A model generated the notes under the pieces. That model was not told the DNA's origin, searched no databases, and worked only from the letters and a program-made list of their open reading frames with translations. A DNA stretch of 8,065 bases from Desulfobulbaceae bacterium (GTDB taxonomy: Bacteria > Desulfobacterota > Desulfobulbia > Desulfobulbales > Desulfobulbaceae): NCBI GenBank assembly GCA_007121995.1, contig SKJK01000276.1, positions 1-8,065 on the forward strand, written 5' to 3'. Of the stretch, positions 6,223 to 8,065 are shown piece after piece (the stretch's first letter is position 1; the number at the start of each line of letters is the position of its first letter). A program made the position numbers and the translations under genes.

Positions 6223-7233
6223 ATGAAAGAGATACAGACGCAGGCACGCACGTTGATGAAAGGGTTCTGCCGGGTTTGCCCGGTTTGTGATGGTCGGGCC
6301 TGTGCCGGCGAGGTGCCGGGCATGGGCGGATTGGGAACCGCGTCGGCTTTCCAGGATAATGTGCGGGCTCTTGGAGAGCTGCAATTGAACATGCGTTGTC
6401 TTCATGATGTGATCGAGCCACGTCTGGGGGTCAGTATTCTCGGATTTGACCTGTCCATGCCCGTATTGGCGGCCCCTATTGGCGGCGTTTCCTTCAATAT
6501 GGGTGGGGGAATGCCTGAAGAAGAATACATTGCCGCCAAACTCTCTGCCTGTGTTGCCGCCGGAACCGTCGGTTGCACAGGTGATGGTGTTCCGGACTTC
6601 ATCCATGAGAGTGCTTTTGCCGCCATCAAGGCTGTAGAGGGACGGGCGATCCCCTTCATCAAACCCTGGGAGGACAAGGAACTCTTTACCAAACTGGACA
6701 AGGCCCTGAGCGCGGGTGCGTCGGTGGTGGGCATGGATGTCGATGCCGCCGGTCTGATCACCCTGCGCAAAATGGGACGTCCGGTGACGCCAAAACCGGC
6801 AGCCCGGTTGGCGGAAGTGATCCGTCAGACCCCGGCCCGCTTTGTGGTCAAGGGCGTTATGACCGTTGATGAGGCCAAAATCTGCGTTGATGCAGGTGCC
6901 GCCGGTATTGTGGTTTCCAATCATGGCGGCCGGGTGCTGGACGGAACTCCTGGAACAGCAAGGGTCCTGCGCGAGATTGCCGCCGCCGTCCGGGGCCAGT
7001 TGTGCGTCCTGGTGGACGGCGGTGTGCGTTCCGGACTGGACGTCCTGCGCATGCTTGCCCTGGGGGCAGATGCGGTGCTCATCGGCCGACCCTTTTCCGT
7101 GGCTGTCCTTGGTGGCGGCAAAGACGGCACAGTTCAATACCTGGAACAACTTCGCCAGGAGTTAACCCAATGCATGGTCCTCACCGGCACCGCCGCGGTG
7201 GACAAGGTGGATCCGGAGATTCTCCGGCTCTGA
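6223..7233 (+). CDS. FMN-dependent alpha-hydroxy-acid dehydrogenase/oxidase with N-terminal Cys motif
   Basis: A 336-residue TIM-barrel flavoprotein of the lactate/glycolate oxidase family, predicted to oxidise a 2-hydroxy acid to the 2-keto acid using FMN. The substrate cannot be told from sequence. The ATG at 6223 is chosen because GGAGGAG sits just upstream; the frame is open from a GTG at 6205. SNHGGRVLDG (232-241) carries the catalytic His234 and substrate-binding Arg237. Lys210 and VDGGVRSG (264-271) plus GADAVLIGRP (281-290) are FMN-contacting blocks. Residues 16-27 hold four cysteines as CX2CX2CX4C followed by GEVPGMGG. I recall a similar Cys-rich start in clostridial members of this family but not in classical lactate oxidases. 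The protein is shorter than the usual 350-380. No signal peptide or membrane segment is seen, so it is probably cytoplasmic. It has its own promoter and is probably co-transcribed with the MpsC-like gene downstream. Confidence 0.87.
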   Translation: MKEIQTQARTLMKGFCRVCPVCDGRACAGEVPGMGGLGTASAFQDNVRALGELQLNMRCLHDVIEPRLGVSILGFDLSMPVLAAPIGGVSFNMGGGMPEEEYIAAKLSACVAAGTVGCTGDGVPDFIHESAFAAIKAVEGRAIPFIKPWEDKELFTKLDKALSAGASVVGMDVDAAGLITLRKMGRPVTPKPAARLAEVIRQTPARFVVKGVMTVDEAKICVDAGAAGIVVSNHGGRVLDGTPGTARVLREIAAAVRGQLCVLVDGGVRSGLDVLRMLALGADAVLIGRPFSVAVLGGGKDGTVQYLEQLRQELTQCMVLTGTAAVDKVDPEILRL

Positions 7234-7285
7234 GATACTGTTACCTGGCCGGCGAAATTCCACGCTCCAATCACTGAAGATACGG

Positions 7286-7672
7286 GTGATAACTTTGAAC
7301 AGGACAAAAGGGCAGATCGAGGCGCAGATCTGCGAAGTGGTAACCAAATTTGAAAAGGAATATATGGGTCGAGGACCCTTGGAAATCAAAGCGTATATCC
7401 TTGACAACATCGTCTTGGTCCGATTGAAAAATGTCCTGACCCAGGCTGAAATGAATCTGGCCAAAGCTTCCGGGCACAGTGAAGGACGTGAATTGGTCAA
7501 GCGCACCCGGATTGCGCTGCTCGAACAAGGGCGGCCTTTGCTGGAGTCCATTGTCGAAGATATTCTCAATGTCGATATCGTCAGTTTCCATTCGGACATC
7601 AGTACGGTCACCGGAGAGAAGGTCATTCTTTTTTCGCTGGCAGCTCCTGTCGTCCATGCTCAATCTCCATAG
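7286..7672 (+). CDS. MpsC / DUF2294 family protein
   Basis: A 128-residue soluble protein of the DUF2294 family (now named MpsC). It shows the family landmarks KGQIEAQI (8-15), FEKEYMGRGP (22-31), the YILDNIVLVRLKNVLT block (37-52), RPLLESIVEDI (83-93) and HSDISTVTGEKVILFSL (102-118). The family is named after a Staphylococcus system linked to membrane potential and inorganic carbon uptake, but most copies, including those far from mpsAB, have no proven role, and no mpsA or mpsB is visible here. I use the GTG at 7286; a TTG at 7295 is an alternative, and neither has a strong ribosome binding site. It starts 52 bp after the hydroxy-acid dehydrogenase gene on the same strand with no terminator between, so co-transcription is likely. 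Confidence 0.85.
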   Translation: MITLNRTKGQIEAQICEVVTKFEKEYMGRGPLEIKAYILDNIVLVRLKNVLTQAEMNLAKASGHSEGRELVKRTRIALLEQGRPLLESIVEDILNVDIVSFHSDISTVTGEKVILFSLAAPVVHAQSP

Positions 7673-7720
7673 TTTGCGGATTATGCAGTCTCTACTCGCA
7701 ACATGAATTCTGATCCTGCC

Positions 7721-7785
7721 AAGCTCCTGGATCCGTGAATGGCCGTCCGTCCGTCAACTGCCAAGAGCCCAGCCGTCACGGATCC
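7721..7785. repeat. ATCCGTGA repeat, copy 2, with inverted partner arm
   Basis: GGATCCGTGA at 7729-7738 and TCACGGATCC at 7776-7785 are exact reverse complements. Pairing extends inward through GGC/GCC with a one-base offset, enclosing about 30 bases that include a triplicated CCGT. The left arm and what follows it resemble the stretches at 6045 and 8021. It lies just after the MpsC gene and could act as a 3'-end hairpin or be a small mobile-type repeat. Confidence 0.6.
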
Positions 7786-7823
7786 GGAAATCTTTGTGAA
7801 GACGGTGAGGAGGGGAAATATTC

Positions 7824-7852
7824 TTGACAGTGAAAATGGTAATAAGTATATA
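7824..7852 (+). promoter_or_regulatory. Strong sigma70-type promoter in the intergenic tail
   Basis: A perfect TTGACA (7824-7829) is followed after 17 bp by TATATA (7847-7852); TATAGT at 7849-7854 is an alternative -10. The start would fall near 7860. No convincing open reading frame follows before the terminator at 7972, which points to a non-coding transcript. Confidence 0.5.
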
Positions 7853-7859
7853 GTTGAAA

Positions 7860-8012
7860 CCAATCCAGGGAACGGCAGGCGACTGCATTTTTCTGGAAGG
7901 GTACTACAACAGTACGTCTGAGAGTTTGCGCGGGCTCTGCGTCGAAAGGCGGGGGGCGAGCAAGGAATAACAGGCCGTTATTGGTTCAAAAGACCGATAA
8001 CGGCCTTTTTTT
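7860..8012 (+). ncRNA. Candidate structured small RNA, about 150 nt
   Basis: The span between a strong promoter and an intrinsic terminator contains several local hairpins: TCCAG/CTGGA enclosing GCAG-GCGA-CTGC with a GNRA loop (about 7863-7897), GTACT-acaac-AGTAC (about 7902-7916), AGAG/CTCT, and CGTC-GAAA-GGCG with another GNRA loop (about 7940-7951), then the terminator stem. Two GNRA tetraloops in such a short span favour a real RNA fold. I do not recognise it as 6S, SRP, tmRNA or a known riboswitch. It has GGA motifs but not the dense array typical of CsrB-like RNAs. The ends are estimates from the promoter and terminator. Confidence 0.42.
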
Positions 8013-8020
8013 TTTCTTTT
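7972..8020 (+). terminator. Strong intrinsic terminator
   Basis: AGGCCGTTATTGGT at 7972-7985 pairs with ACCGATAACGGCCT at 7993-8006 over 14 positions (one U-G pair), with a 7-base loop, and is followed directly by an almost pure T-run to 8020. It would end the candidate small RNA and any read-through from the hydroxy-acid dehydrogenase/MpsC transcript. Confidence 0.93.
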
Positions 8021-8048
8021 AACCTTGTATCCGTGAGCGGATGCCCCG
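8021..8048 (+). repeat. ATCCGTGA repeat, copy 3
   Basis: AACCTTGTATCCGTGAGCG at 8021-8039 resembles copy 1 at 6045 (AACCTGGATCCGTGAGCG). It also contains ATCCG-TGAG-CGGAT, a tiny hairpin. The element may continue beyond the window edge. Confidence 0.4.
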
Positions 8049-8065
8049 GAGGGCGGCTGGTGAAA

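Noticed and set aside
6091..7149. 352-residue minus-strand frame
   Set aside because: Antisense to the hydroxy-acid dehydrogenase, which has clear active-site motifs and a strong ribosome binding site. The antisense frame is rich in His and Gly and resembles no family.
7739..7921. 60-residue plus-strand frame in the intergenic tail
   Set aside because: No ribosome binding site or family resemblance. It overlaps the inverted repeat, the promoter and the start of the candidate small RNA.
7860..7970. TPP or cobalamin riboswitch suggested by a CTGAGAG stretch
   Set aside because: The other conserved blocks of those riboswitches are absent, and a terminator follows without a downstream gene in range.
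6045..8048. The three ATCCGTGA repeats read as a CRISPR array
   Set aside because: Copies are about 1.7 kb and 0.3 kb apart, imperfect, with genes between them and no regular spacers.

Overview
The window looks like a chromosomal segment of an anaerobic, respiring Gram-negative bacterium, most plausibly a Desulfobacterota (deltaproteobacterial) lineage. That reading rests on a Tat-exported molybdopterin reductase with Fe-S and NrfD-type partners, a DUF4405 membrane protein, an MpsC/DUF2294 protein and strong AGGAG-type ribosome binding sites. The assignment to a lineage is an inference from gene content. No 16S or other marker gene is present.

Left half (1-4589, minus strand, read right to left): a three-gene respiratory reductase operon in the order NrfD-like membrane anchor, catalytic molybdopterin subunit, four-cluster Fe-S subunit. 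The Fe-S gene runs off the left edge. The catalytic subunit matches respiratory arsenate reductase ArrA well. It has a Tat signal, a CX2CX3CX27C cluster motif, and an Arg-Tyr / His-Ser / Cys / Lys / Tyr series spaced exactly as I recall for the arsenate pocket and Mo ligand of Shewanella ANA-3 ArrA. I therefore call the operon arrC-arrA-arrB.

Centre (4590-5400): a 424-bp intergenic region separates arrC from a divergent ArsR-family repressor that keeps the Cys-Val-Cys-Asp-Leu arsenite-sensing motif. Overlapping divergent sigma70-like promoters and a perfect 10+10 bp inverted repeat lie between them. The simplest model is that arsenite made or met by the cell releases ArsR and turns on both arr and arsR. 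Quinol would be oxidised by ArrC, electrons would pass through ArrB to ArrA, and arsenate would be reduced in the periplasm.

Right half (5468-8065): a DUF4405 membrane protein gene on the minus strand that appears broken by an internal deletion plus frameshift; then, on the plus strand, an FMN-dependent alpha-hydroxy-acid dehydrogenase/oxidase with a four-cysteine N-terminal motif, with its own good promoter, followed after 52 bp by an MpsC/DUF2294 protein. The last 390 bases have no convincing gene. They carry an inverted-repeat element, a strong promoter, a roughly 150-nt structured candidate small RNA and a textbook intrinsic terminator. A short motif built around ATCCGTGA recurs in the non-coding parts of this half.
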